NCBI RefSeq assembly: GCF_900078755.1
Contig: NZ_FKIH01000003.1
Direction: 5' to 3' (one strand)
From: Ichthyocystis sparus
GTDB taxonomy: Bacteria > Pseudomonadota > Gammaproteobacteria > Burkholderiales > 2013Ark19i
Length of the DNA: 64,000 nucleotides
This document shows, one piece after another, positions 42,635 to 51,011 of the stretch. The translations under genes and the position numbers were made by a program. A model generated the notes under the pieces. The model ran no database searches. It was given only the letters and a program-made list of their open reading frames with translations, and was not told the origin of the DNA. Numbering within the stretch: the first letter of the stretch is position 1; every line of letters starts with the position of its first letter.

Positions 42635-43807
42635 ATGAAGCGACTTTTTGTACTAGTTTCATTGCTTAATTTGTCTTTACTTTTTTCCGGTTGTTTCTGG
42701 GATAAGGATAGTACTGAATCTCTCAAGAAACCAATTATTGTAAAAATTGGTCAAGTTTCCCCCCTTACTGGAGGTGTGGCTCACTTGGGTAAAGATTGTG
42801 AAGACGGAGTGGCTCTGGCTGTACATGAGTTGAATCAACAAAATAGAACTTTGAACGGGCGCAAGTTGAAGTTTGAGTTAGTATCACTAAATGATATGGA
42901 TGATCCTCGCCAAGCAACCGAAGCTGCTCAGCGCATAGTGGATTCTGGTGCCGTTTCCATCATTGGACACCTAAATTCTGGTGCAACATTACCTGCTTCA
43001 TCAATATATGCTCGCCACAATATTACTCAGATTACAGTGTCTTCCAATATTAGATACACTAGGCAGGGATTTAAGACGGCATTTCGTATTATGGCTGCTG
43101 ACTACCAGCAGGGGAAGGCAGTGTCATCATTTGCAGTTAAGGATTTGCACCTTAAGCGCATAGTGGTAATTGATGATCAAACTGCCTACGGCCAGGGTTT
43201 AGCTGATGTTTTTGTAAAAATTGCTAAAGAAAGCTCACCTAAGGGTGCCGTACTGAGCAGGTACTATGTTGACTCTTACACCACTGATTTTGGAGCTTTG
43301 TTGGCTAAGATTAAGTTGCTTCATCCCGATGCTGTTTTTTTCGGTGGAACTAATGCACAAAGCACTCCGTTGTTGAGGCAAATGCGCCAGCTGGGACTAT
43401 CAATTCCTTTTATTACTGGGGATATGTCTTGTATGGACTCTTTTATTGAGCAGGTAAAAAAAGTAGCAGCACCATTTTATTGCTCTACCAATGGCTATGA
43501 CTTGTCAAAATTGCCTGGTGCCGCAGGCTTTATAAAACGTTTCAAGAGCTTTACCGGCCATGAACCATTTTTGTATTCCCCATATACTTATGATGCTACA
43601 ATGTTAGTTGCCGACGCTATTAGGTCTTTGCAGACTCTTAATTCAGAAAAAATAGCAGCATACTTACATGATAAAAAAAGGAAACCGTATCACGGAGTGA
43701 CTGGAGATATTTATTTTGACTCTGATGGTAATAGGGAAAACGTGGGAGTTTCCATTTACACTTTATGTGGTAGCAAAATATGTCTTCGCAGCACAGTTTT
43801 TTCTTAG
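42635..43807 (+). CDS. Periplasmic branched-chain amino-acid-type binding lipoprotein
   Basis: About 390 residues. A lipoprotein signal with lipobox LFSGC starts at the ATG 42635 (CAGGA at 9 bp). A type I periplasmic binding fold of the LivK/Leu-Ile-Val family follows: IVKIGQVSPLTGGVAHLGKDCEDGVALAVHELN, SIIGHLNSGATLPASSIYARHN and DPRQATEAAQRIVDSG. No livH, livM, livG or livF homologue lies in the window, so it is an orphan here. Ligand unknown; family members bind amino acids, amides or short acids. An upstream ATG at 42572 would place residues before the signal and is unlikely. Confidence 0.87.
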   Translation: MKRLFVLVSLLNLSLLFSGCFWDKDSTESLKKPIIVKIGQVSPLTGGVAHLGKDCEDGVALAVHELNQQNRTLNGRKLKFELVSLNDMDDPRQATEAAQRIVDSGAVSIIGHLNSGATLPASSIYARHNITQITVSSNIRYTRQGFKTAFRIMAADYQQGKAVSSFAVKDLHLKRIVVIDDQTAYGQGLADVFVKIAKESSPKGAVLSRYYVDSYTTDFGALLAKIKLLHPDAVFFGGTNAQSTPLLRQMRQLGLSIPFITGDMSCMDSFIEQVKKVAAPFYCSTNGYDLSKLPGAAGFIKRFKSFTGHEPFLYSPYTYDATMLVADAIRSLQTLNSEKIAAYLHDKKRKPYHGVTGDIYFDSDGNRENVGVSIYTLCGSKICLRSTVFS

Positions 43808-43808
43808 G

Positions 43809-43832
43809 AGGTACTATATTATGGTACTACCT
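43809..43832. terminator. Inverted repeat between the binding-protein and flavoenzyme genes
   Basis: AGGTA(C)TA and TA(C)TACCT pair with one C-C mismatch around an 8-nt loop, just after the stop of the plus-strand gene and across the stop of the minus-strand gene. It may serve as a shared terminator for the convergent pair; no long T run follows. Confidence 0.4.
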
Positions 43833-45204
43833 TTCCTGGATTTAGTATGTTTCGGGGATCGAATGCTTTTTTTATGAAACGCATCATCGAGTTGTGGGAG
43901 GTGCTACGTAGCTTTTCCACATCTGTGACTTTAGTTTGCCCTACCCCGTGTTCTGCCGCTATGCTTCCCTGATATTGTTGTACTATCCTATGCAGGCCTT
44001 CCTTTATTTTTTCTTCTTCTTGTACATAACCCACGTTTAGGTGTAGGCTACCGTCGCCTATGTGACCAAAAACAAAAAGAGACGCGTGTCTGTATTGCTC
44101 TACTAATTTTTGGACATCACCATAGAACTGTACCCACGACGATAATGGTAGCGATATGTCGTTTCTCATTATTTTATTTTGGTACTTTTTTTCTGCTAAG
44201 GGAATGCTATTACGTATTTTCCATGCTTGGCTGCGGCCCTCGCTGGTGAGGTTAATAGAGTAGGATTTTCCTACAAACCTATCTAGGGCGCTTTTTAGAA
44301 TGTCGTGATATACAAATTTTTGAGAGTCATGGTGTATGCCGATGTCAACTATCATGTACCAGTTAGATGTAATTACGTCTAGTTTGTATTGTTCGTATAT
44401 GTCATTAACTAATTCCCAGCATTTATGAGAAAATATCTCAGCAGCCTCAATGTTTCGTTCCAAATGTCTTCTAAGGTCGTGTATAAGTTTTATGGCAGAG
44501 CTTAGATCAGGCAATCCTATTACTGCGCTTATGTAATCAGATGGCATGTATCTTAGCTTCAATACCGCAGCTGTTATTATTCCTAAAGTACCTTCTGATC
44601 CTATGAAAATGTTTTTTATGTCATACCCATCATTATTTTTTCTAAGTTTTCTTAAATCTGAATACAGTTCACTGTTTCCCAGTACGACTTCTATACCCAG
44701 CACATTGTCCCTGGTCATGCCGTTTTGTATTACGCAACATCCCCCAGCATTAGTAGCTAGGTTGCCTCCTATAGTACATTGATCAGATGATGCGAGAGAA
44801 ACTGGAAAGTAAAGCCGATCTTGCTTTACAAGGTTTTGAACCTTATCCAAAGTGCAGCCACTTTCAAGTGTTAATGTTTGTCCTACTGGGTCGTAGTCCA
44901 GGATTTTGTTGAGCTGACGAAGAGAAAGAACTATATTTAATCCTTTTGTGAAGTTTGGTATGCAGCCACCGCACCCACCAGTATTTCCTCCTTGCGGAGT
45001 AATAGCTATATTCTGTTCCAAGCATAGCTTTACCACACTCTGTATATCAGGTACCTTTTGCGGTTCCACTATTGCTAAAGTTTGCCCTGTTATTTGTCCC
45101 CTCCAGTCGGTCAGGTAATCTGAGGATTTATGCTTATCGGTAATTACTGTTCCCGTGCTTCCAAGTATTGATCTAAGTTTATTTATAATTTCATCCGGGT
45201 TCAT
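43819..45204 (-). CDS. FAD-linked oxidase, GlcD / D-2-hydroxyacid dehydrogenase type
   Basis: About 461 residues of the VAO/PCMH flavoprotein family. The FAD-binding region includes ITPQGGNTGGCGGCIPN, DQCTIGGNLATNAGGCCVIQNGMTRDNVLGIEVVLG and GSEGTLGIITAAVLKL. The C-terminal FAD-linked-oxidase domain has the metal/substrate signature FGHIGDGSLHLNV and AAEHGVGQTK. It probably oxidises a D-2-hydroxy acid (lactate, glycolate or 2-hydroxyglutarate). I start at the ATG 45204; a TTG at 45219 is possible. The nrdA promoter region lies upstream. Confidence 0.88.
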   Translation of the reverse strand: MNPDEIINKLRSILGSTGTVITDKHKSSDYLTDWRGQITGQTLAIVEPQKVPDIQSVVKLCLEQNIAITPQGGNTGGCGGCIPNFTKGLNIVLSLRQLNKILDYDPVGQTLTLESGCTLDKVQNLVKQDRLYFPVSLASSDQCTIGGNLATNAGGCCVIQNGMTRDNVLGIEVVLGNSELYSDLRKLRKNNDGYDIKNIFIGSEGTLGIITAAVLKLRYMPSDYISAVIGLPDLSSAIKLIHDLRRHLERNIEAAEIFSHKCWELVNDIYEQYKLDVITSNWYMIVDIGIHHDSQKFVYHDILKSALDRFVGKSYSINLTSEGRSQAWKIRNSIPLAEKKYQNKIMRNDISLPLSSWVQFYGDVQKLVEQYRHASLFVFGHIGDGSLHLNVGYVQEEEKIKEGLHRIVQQYQGSIAAEHGVGQTKVTDVEKLRSTSHNSMMRFIKKAFDPRNILNPGKVVP

Positions 45205-45273
45205 TTTGATCGTTTTCAAGGATAATTAAAGTGAGCGAGGTAATCATACAGTAAGCAGTAGTTATTTTTATAG

Positions 45274-45289
45274 ATACTATAATTTGTGG
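45274..45289 (+). promoter_or_regulatory. NrdR box 1 (upstream, weaker)
   Basis: ATACTATAATTTGTGG matches 12 of 16 positions of the downstream box. The two boxes start 32 bp apart, about three helical turns, which is the usual NrdR arrangement. It lies about 146 bp upstream of nrdA. Confidence 0.6.
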
Positions 45290-45305
45290 TATTATCTTGC
45301 TTCAT

Positions 45306-45321
45306 ACACTATATATTGTGT
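45306..45321 (+). promoter_or_regulatory. NrdR box 2 (near-palindromic)
   Basis: ACACTATATATTGTGT is an almost perfect palindrome and fits the known NrdR consensus (acaCwAtATaTwGtgt). It overlaps a plausible promoter (TTGCTT at 45297, TATATC near 45321), so binding would block RNA polymerase. The repressor gene nrdR is at 117-578. Confidence 0.8.
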
Positions 45322-45434
45322 ATATCATGTTAATTACATGTGGGTAAGTACTGTATTGACGTGCTTATTAGTTTATTTTCTTAAGAGTATTTGTTTTGTC
45401 TGGTTGTGTTTGAGCGTGGTGGGGAGACATTAGC

Positions 45435-48263
45435 ATGCAAATTTTGGAAACAGGAGTGACTGGGTTGGTGCGAGATGGTGCGGTAAGTACCTGTAGAGAT
45501 TTATATTCGGTTATCCGCAGGAATGGTTCTATCGTTCCATTTGATTCTCGCAAAATAGCTGCAGCCATGACAAAGGCTTTTGTTTCTGTTGAGGGTCCAC
45601 AAAGCGCTACTTCAGAAAGGACTCGTGATCTTGTTAACCAAATGACAGATCAGGTTTTTTCAGTTGTTACATCTCGATTACCTGATGGGGGATCAATACA
45701 TATAGAGTCGATTCAGGATCAAGTAGAGTTAGTGTTAATGCAAAATGGGCAATACGATGTTGTTCGCGCATACATATTGTATCGTGAAAAACACAAACAG
45801 GAACGTAGGCGAGGCACACAGAGTGATACAGACCCAGTAGAGAAAGTAGTTCACATGACCCTTAACGATGGTCGTTGTGTGCCTATAGACAGAAAAGAAC
45901 TAGTACTCAAAGTAACTGCATCATGTAGCGGCTTGTCTTGTGTTGATCCTGAGAGGATAGTAGATGAGACCTATCGTAATTTCTATGAAGGTATTACCGA
46001 GGACGAAGTAGCAAAGTCCTTAATTTTAGCTGCTAGGGTTTTAATTGAGAAGGACCCAGATTACTCTTTTTTAGCTGCTAGACTTTTGCTTTCTTCAATT
46101 CGTAGGGAAGTGTTCGGGGAGGATGTTTCCCACGAAGACATGAGTCATAGATACGTAGAATATTTCCCTAAGTATATTAATGACGCATTTTCAATGGGGT
46201 TATTGGATCAGCGCATGGCTGACTTTGATCAATGTGAATTAGCTGGGGCCATAGATTTTAATCGTGATATGTTGTTTCAATACTTAGGATTGCAGATTTT
46301 ATACGATCGCTATTTTTTGCATCGTTATAATAGTCGTATTGAATTACCTCAGATTTTCTTTATGCGTGTTGCTATGGGACTATCTTTGGCTGAAGACAAG
46401 ACTGTAAGGACTAAGAAAGCCATAGAGTTTTACAATGTGCTTTCTACGTTCAGATTTATGAGCTCAACTCCAACTTTATTTAATTCAGGCACTCGTTGTC
46501 CTCAATTGTCTTCATGCTTTATATCCACGGTTCCTGATGATTTGGCTTCCATATACGAAGCTATTAAGGAAAACGCTCTGCTATCAAAATTTTCTGGTGG
46601 TCTGGGTAACGATTGGACTTCTGTTCGTGCATTGGGAAGTTACATTAGAGGCACGAATGGCCATTCTCAAGGTGTAGTGCCATTTCTTAAGGTTGCTAAT
46701 GATACCGCTGTTGCTGTTAATCAGGGCGGTAAGCGTAAGGGTGCACTGTGTTCATATTTGGAGCTATGGCACCTTGATATAGAGGAATTTTTAGAATTAA
46801 GGAAAAATACTGGTGATGAACGCAGACGTACTCATGATATGAATACTGCTGCGTGGATTCCAGATCTATTTATGAATCGTGTCTTGTTGGACCAGAATTG
46901 GACGTTATTTTCTCCATCAGATGTACCGGATCTCCATGAATTATTTGGACCGGAATTTGAAAAGGCCTATTTGGCCTATGAGGAGATGTTTAACGATGGA
47001 CGAATTAAACTGGGACGAGTAGTTTCTGCATCTCAACTGTGGCGCAAGATGCTTACTATGCTGTTTGAAACAGGGCATCCCTGGATTACCTTCAAGGATC
47101 CATGCAATATTAGGTCCCCTCAGCAACATGTTGGGGTTGTAAGATCATCTAATTTGTGTACAGAGATTACTCTTAATACTTCCGAAAATGAAATTGCTGT
47201 TTGTAATTTAGGATCAGTTAATCTTGTTGCACATATGGTTAATGATCAGATTACCGGCAAGTATGTTCTTGATTTACCCTCTTTGCAGAAGACCGTAAGA
47301 ACAGCTATACGAATGCTTGATAATGTTCTTGACATAAATTATTACTCAGTTTCAAAAGCAGCGGAATCAAATCGTCGTCATAGGCCCATAGGAGTTGGGT
47401 TGATGGGATTTCAAGATGTTTTGTATATGATGAGAATCCCGTATTCTTCGAATGAGGCCGTTGCCTTTTCAGACTATGCTCAGGAACTCATTTCTTATTA
47501 TGCTATCTCAGGATCAGTGGAGCTTGCAAAAGAGAGGGGAGCCTACCAGACATTTAATGGTTCTTTGTGGGATAAGGGTATACTACCTATAGATTCTCTA
47601 AAGTTACTACAGAAGATTCGTGGACCAGAGTACTTTGAATGTGATACCAGCCAGACATTGGATTGGGATTACCTGCGTCAGGAGATAAAGAAGTATGGTA
47701 TGAGAAATTCTAATTGCATGGCTATTGCTCCTACAGCTACCATTTCTAGCATTGTAGGAGTTTCTGCTTCAATAGAACCGACATACCAGAATTTGTTTGT
47801 TAAATCTAATCTTTCTGGCGAGTTTACTGTTATTAACTCCTACCTTGTTAACGATTTGAAGGATCTTGGACTATGGGATGAATCCATGGTTTCTGATCTG
47901 AAGTACTTTGATGGATCTATAGCGAGAATTGAGAGGATTCCTGTGGAGTTGAGGGATCTTTATGCTACAGCCTTTGAAATTGATCCTGAATGGCTTGTTG
48001 AGTGTGGTGCTCGTCGTATGAAATGGATTGATCAGTCACAGTCTTTGAATATTTATGTTGCTTATGCGTCAGGAAAGAAATTAGATCAGATATATAAGTT
48101 AATTTGGAAGCGAGGTATGAAAACCTCTTACTACCTGAGAACTTTGGGAGCTACTCATGCTGAGAAGTCCACTACTGATATTGGTCAGTTGAATGCGGTT
48201 CCCGTGGTATCAGCAGTTAGAGCTTGTTTTTTAGATGACCCGACATGTGAGGCATGTCAGTAG
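45435..48263 (+). CDS. nrdA: Ribonucleoside-diphosphate reductase alpha subunit (class I)
   Basis: 942 residues. The N-terminus has an ATP-cone (VIRRNGSIVPFDSRKIAAAMTKAF) and a second, degenerate cone-like block (MTLNDGRCVPIDRKELVLKV). The catalytic barrel has the Cys at LSSCFIS, NLCTEITLNTSENEIAVCNLGSVNL with Asn/Cys/Glu and the second active-site Cys, and PTATISSIVG. The C-terminal thiol pair is CEAC. It reduces NDPs to dNDPs. The start follows GGGGAGA at 8-9 bp. It is controlled by two NrdR boxes upstream. Confidence 0.97.
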   Translation: MQILETGVTGLVRDGAVSTCRDLYSVIRRNGSIVPFDSRKIAAAMTKAFVSVEGPQSATSERTRDLVNQMTDQVFSVVTSRLPDGGSIHIESIQDQVELVLMQNGQYDVVRAYILYREKHKQERRRGTQSDTDPVEKVVHMTLNDGRCVPIDRKELVLKVTASCSGLSCVDPERIVDETYRNFYEGITEDEVAKSLILAARVLIEKDPDYSFLAARLLLSSIRREVFGEDVSHEDMSHRYVEYFPKYINDAFSMGLLDQRMADFDQCELAGAIDFNRDMLFQYLGLQILYDRYFLHRYNSRIELPQIFFMRVAMGLSLAEDKTVRTKKAIEFYNVLSTFRFMSSTPTLFNSGTRCPQLSSCFISTVPDDLASIYEAIKENALLSKFSGGLGNDWTSVRALGSYIRGTNGHSQGVVPFLKVANDTAVAVNQGGKRKGALCSYLELWHLDIEEFLELRKNTGDERRRTHDMNTAAWIPDLFMNRVLLDQNWTLFSPSDVPDLHELFGPEFEKAYLAYEEMFNDGRIKLGRVVSASQLWRKMLTMLFETGHPWITFKDPCNIRSPQQHVGVVRSSNLCTEITLNTSENEIAVCNLGSVNLVAHMVNDQITGKYVLDLPSLQKTVRTAIRMLDNVLDINYYSVSKAAESNRRHRPIGVGLMGFQDVLYMMRIPYSSNEAVAFSDYAQELISYYAISGSVELAKERGAYQTFNGSLWDKGILPIDSLKLLQKIRGPEYFECDTSQTLDWDYLRQEIKKYGMRNSNCMAIAPTATISSIVGVSASIEPTYQNLFVKSNLSGEFTVINSYLVNDLKDLGLWDESMVSDLKYFDGSIARIERIPVELRDLYATAFEIDPEWLVECGARRMKWIDQSQSLNIYVAYASGKKLDQIYKLIWKRGMKTSYYLRTLGATHAEKSTTDIGQLNAVPVVSAVRACFLDDPTCEACQ

Positions 48264-48282
48264 TAATTAAAAGGGATGAGAT

Positions 48283-49341
48283 ATGTCAACTCTGACTAAA
48301 GATGAAGTGGATCCAGCTCTAGGACGGCGTGTGCGGGCTGCTGATAAAAGGATTATTAATGGCGAAACTGATGTTAACCAGTTAGTTCCCTTGAAGTATA
48401 AGTGGGCATGGGACAAGTATCAGTCTGCGTGTGCTAACCATTGGATGCCCAATGAAATAGGTATGTCTCGTGATATTGAGCTTTGGAAGAACCCTAAAGG
48501 ACTTACTGACGATGAGCGTCTTATTGTAGAGCGTAATCTTGGATTTTTTGTCACAGCTGATTCATTGGCTGCGAACAATATAGTTTTGGGTACATATCGC
48601 CATATTACCGCTCCTGAATGCAGGCAATTTCTGTTAAGGCAAGCTTTTGAGGAGGCTATTCATACCCATGCTTATCAGTATATTGTGGAATCATTAGGCT
48701 TGGATGAAGGTCAAACTTTTAATGCCTATCATGAGATACCATCTATTCGTGACAAGGACGAGTTTTTAATCCCGTTTATTGACGTGCTGACGGACCCAAA
48801 TTTTAAAACGGGTACATTTACTAATGATCAAGCCTTGCTAAGGTCCATCGTAGTATTTGCGTGTATTATGGAGGGATTGTTCTTTTACGTTGGTTTTGTC
48901 CAGATATTGGCTCTTGGGCGTCAAAATAAAATGACTGGTGCTGCTGAGCAATACCAATACATTATGCGAGACGAGTCCATGCATTGCAATTTTGGTATTG
49001 ATTTAATTAATCAAATAAAAATAGAAAATCCGGAACTTTGGACTGCAGCCTTCAAAAAAGAACTAGTCGGATTAATGACTAAAGCAGTGGAATTAGAGTA
49101 TCGATATGCTGTTGATACTATGCCAAGAGGCGTTTTGGGTTTGAATGCTGACATGTTCAGTGCGTATCTGCGATTTATTGCCAACCGTCGTATGGTTCAG
49201 ATAGGCCTAGAACCCTTGTTTGCTGGTCAAGAAAATCCATTCCCATGGATGAGTGAGATGATGGATTTGAAGAAGGAGAAGAATTTTTTTGAGACCCGTG
49301 TAACTGAGTATCAGTCTGGTGGTACTCTCAGTTGGGATTAG
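48283..49341 (+). CDS. nrdB: Ribonucleoside-diphosphate reductase beta subunit (class I)
   Basis: 352 residues of the ferritin-like radical-generating subunit. The diiron ligands include the Glu/His of FEEAIHTHAYQYI, whose Tyr fits the radical position, and the ESMHCNFGIDLINQI pair near residue 230. The C-terminus has the short tail for NrdA docking. It follows nrdA by 19 bp with AAAGGGATGAG as ribosome site. The enzyme needs oxygen, consistent with the aerobic gene set here. Confidence 0.97.
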   Translation: MSTLTKDEVDPALGRRVRAADKRIINGETDVNQLVPLKYKWAWDKYQSACANHWMPNEIGMSRDIELWKNPKGLTDDERLIVERNLGFFVTADSLAANNIVLGTYRHITAPECRQFLLRQAFEEAIHTHAYQYIVESLGLDEGQTFNAYHEIPSIRDKDEFLIPFIDVLTDPNFKTGTFTNDQALLRSIVVFACIMEGLFFYVGFVQILALGRQNKMTGAAEQYQYIMRDESMHCNFGIDLINQIKIENPELWTAAFKKELVGLMTKAVELEYRYAVDTMPRGVLGLNADMFSAYLRFIANRRMVQIGLEPLFAGQENPFPWMSEMMDLKKEKNFFETRVTEYQSGGTLSWD

Positions 49342-49664
49342 AATTTCAAATTTGTTTTGCATAAGTGTCTCACTAACGATACGTTTATGGCATATTGACG
49401 TTTAAAAAATTGACAAGAACAAGTTTTTCTAGTTAATTACACTTTTGTTGTTGAACGTTGCAACTATAAAGCATGCTTTTTTTATAAGAATCTGTTCATT
49501 TTGCGTTTTGGTAATGAATTTATTGCTTACTTTTTGTAATGGAATTTTTTCTTTCCTTTAAGAAACAATAAATGTTTGGTGGTATGAGCTTTTTCTAGTC
49601 GTTGGGGATTTTGGGTACCCCTCCTTGCCTTCTGATTTTTATGATGCAACTGTGGAGGTAGTTT
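49342..49664 (+). other. 323-bp AT-rich intergenic region between nrdB and the histone-like gene
   Basis: No convincing gene. It contains a consensus TTGACA at 49410-49415 with a poor -10 (TTAATT, 17-bp spacer). A TATAAA lies at 49465-49470 without a good -35. A 12-bp palindrome AAAGCATGCTTT followed by T runs from about 49469. The promoter of the histone-like gene and a weak nrdB terminator are probably here. Its ribosome site is GGAGG, 7 bp before 49665. Confidence 0.5.
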
Positions 49665-50873
49665 ATGGTGGGTTTGAGTAGGTCTTCCTCTAAGTCCAAG
49701 GCATTTTTGGGGGTAAGTGGGAAGTCCACCGCTAAAAAAGAGGCTAAAAAAATGAAATCTAAAGTCGTTAAGAAGGTTGTTGATAGTGCTAAGTCGGCTT
49801 CTTCTGCAGATAAAAAAACTTCTGCCAGAAAGGTCGTTTCTAGGAGGTCTACCGTTAAGAAGTCGGCAGACCATAAGGCAGTTGTTAAGAAATTAACAGC
49901 TTCTGCAGGTAAGCGGTTGGCTTCTGTTGCTAAGAGGTCTGCTAAAGGTACGACTGCTAAGAAGCCTGCTTCTTCTAGGAAGTCTGCTGTCAAGAAGGTA
50001 ACTGCGGTTAAGAGGTCTGTTGCTGCTAGGGGTTCTACTGCAGCTAAGAAGTCCACTGCAGCTAAGAAATCTACTGCAGCCAAGAAGTCTACTGCAGCTA
50101 AGAGATCTACTGCAGCTAAGAAGTCTACTGCAGCTAAGAGATCTACTGCAGCCAAGAAATCTACTGCAGCTAAGAAGTCTACTGCTGCTAAGAGATCTAC
50201 TGCAGCTAAAAGATCTTCTACAGCTAAGAGGTCTACTGCTGCTAAGAGGTCTACTGCTGCTAAAAGGTCTGTTGCTGGTAAGACTGCATCTTCTGTAGCT
50301 AAAGCTAAGCGTGTAGTTAAGAAGTCTTCTGCTCGTAAGACTTCTGCTAAGTCTGCATCTGGCGTTTCGTCTGCATCTTCTCGCAAGGTGGGTGGAGCTG
50401 GTAAGTCTGCTGCTAGCAAGAGAAGAACGACCTCTAAGTCTTCCTCTCTTTCCTCGGTAGCTGCTAAGCGCAAGGTTAAGTCTAGGTCTTCTGCTGCTAA
50501 GAAGTCTGCTGTTGGTGCTAGAAAGACAACAGCTAAAGCAGCTGTTAAGAAAACCTATGCCAGGAAGGCTGCTGGTAAGAAAGCTACAGTTAAGAGAACT
50601 GCTTCTAGTAAAACCTCTGCTGGTAGAAAGTCCACGACCAAGTCGAGTACTAGGTCTGCTGGATCTGCTTCTAAGACGTCTGCTTCTAGAGGGTCGTCTG
50701 CGAAGTCATCAGTGAAGGGTGGTGCTAAGGGTTCTCGTAAGGTTGCTAAGAGTGAACACAAGGAAGCTTCTGCTTTAAATAGCAAGGCTTCTAATAGCAA
50801 GACTTCTGACTATTCTGCTTTGTCTCCTCAAAGTTCTTGGCCATTTCCTACATCTGATCGTCCTGCTAGTTGA
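49665..50873 (+). CDS. Histone H1-like Lys/Ala/Ser-rich DNA-binding protein
   Basis: 402 residues, almost entirely Lys, Ala, Ser, Thr, Arg and Val, with no globular domain. The central part is a tandem array of STAAK(K/R) (about residues 124-201). Flanking parts contain scattered AKKS/AAKR and SSRK motifs. This composition matches eukaryotic H1 C-terminal-like proteins of Burkholderiales and Bordetella (BpH1), which bind and compact DNA without sequence preference. The gene follows nrdB, as in related genomes. The last 45 residues are less basic. The start has GGAGG upstream. Length should vary between strains because of the repeats. Confidence 0.85.
   Translation: MVGLSRSSSKSKAFLGVSGKSTAKKEAKKMKSKVVKKVVDSAKSASSADKKTSARKVVSRRSTVKKSADHKAVVKKLTASAGKRLASVAKRSAKGTTAKKPASSRKSAVKKVTAVKRSVAARGSTAAKKSTAAKKSTAAKKSTAAKRSTAAKKSTAAKRSTAAKKSTAAKKSTAAKRSTAAKRSSTAKRSTAAKRSTAAKRSVAGKTASSVAKAKRVVKKSSARKTSAKSASGVSSASSRKVGGAGKSAASKRRTTSKSSSLSSVAAKRKVKSRSSAAKKSAVGARKTTAKAAVKKTYARKAAGKKATVKRTASSKTSAGRKSTTKSSTRSAGSASKTSASRGSSAKSSVKGGAKGSRKVAKSEHKEASALNSKASNSKTSDYSALSPQSSWPFPTSDRPAS
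50034..50267 (+). repeat. Thirteen 18-bp tandem repeats in the histone-like gene
   Basis: Thirteen consecutive units encode STAAK(K/R), with one SSTAK variant at unit 11. Units vary at synonymous sites (GCA/GCT, AAG/AAA/AGA/AGG). The 18-bp period preserves the frame, and the alternation of Lys and Arg at the sixth residue is the main protein-level difference between units. Confidence 0.95.
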
Positions 50874-50900
50874 TGATGGCCTAGAATTGTCTTTAAAGTT

Positions 50901-50921
50901 AGGGGGGCTTTTTGCTCCCCT
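50901..50921 (+). terminator. Intrinsic terminator after the histone-like gene
   Basis: AGGGGGGC and GCTCCCCT form an 8-bp stem (one G-U) with a five-T loop, followed by TGCTTTTATT. It lies 28 bp after the histone stop and 90 bp before the dehydrogenase gene. Confidence 0.65.
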
Positions 50922-51011
50922 TGCTTTTATTCCAATTGCGATATTTTCCTTGCTCTGATTTTTAAATAGTCATAACCTTTTCCAATATTTTCTTTTGAGA
51001 ACGATGAATTT

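Noticed and set aside
49595..50473. Long minus-strand frame opposite the histone-like gene, giving a Leu/Ala/Asp-rich protein
   Set aside because: It is the antisense of the AAK repeats and has no independent start signal or recognisable domain.
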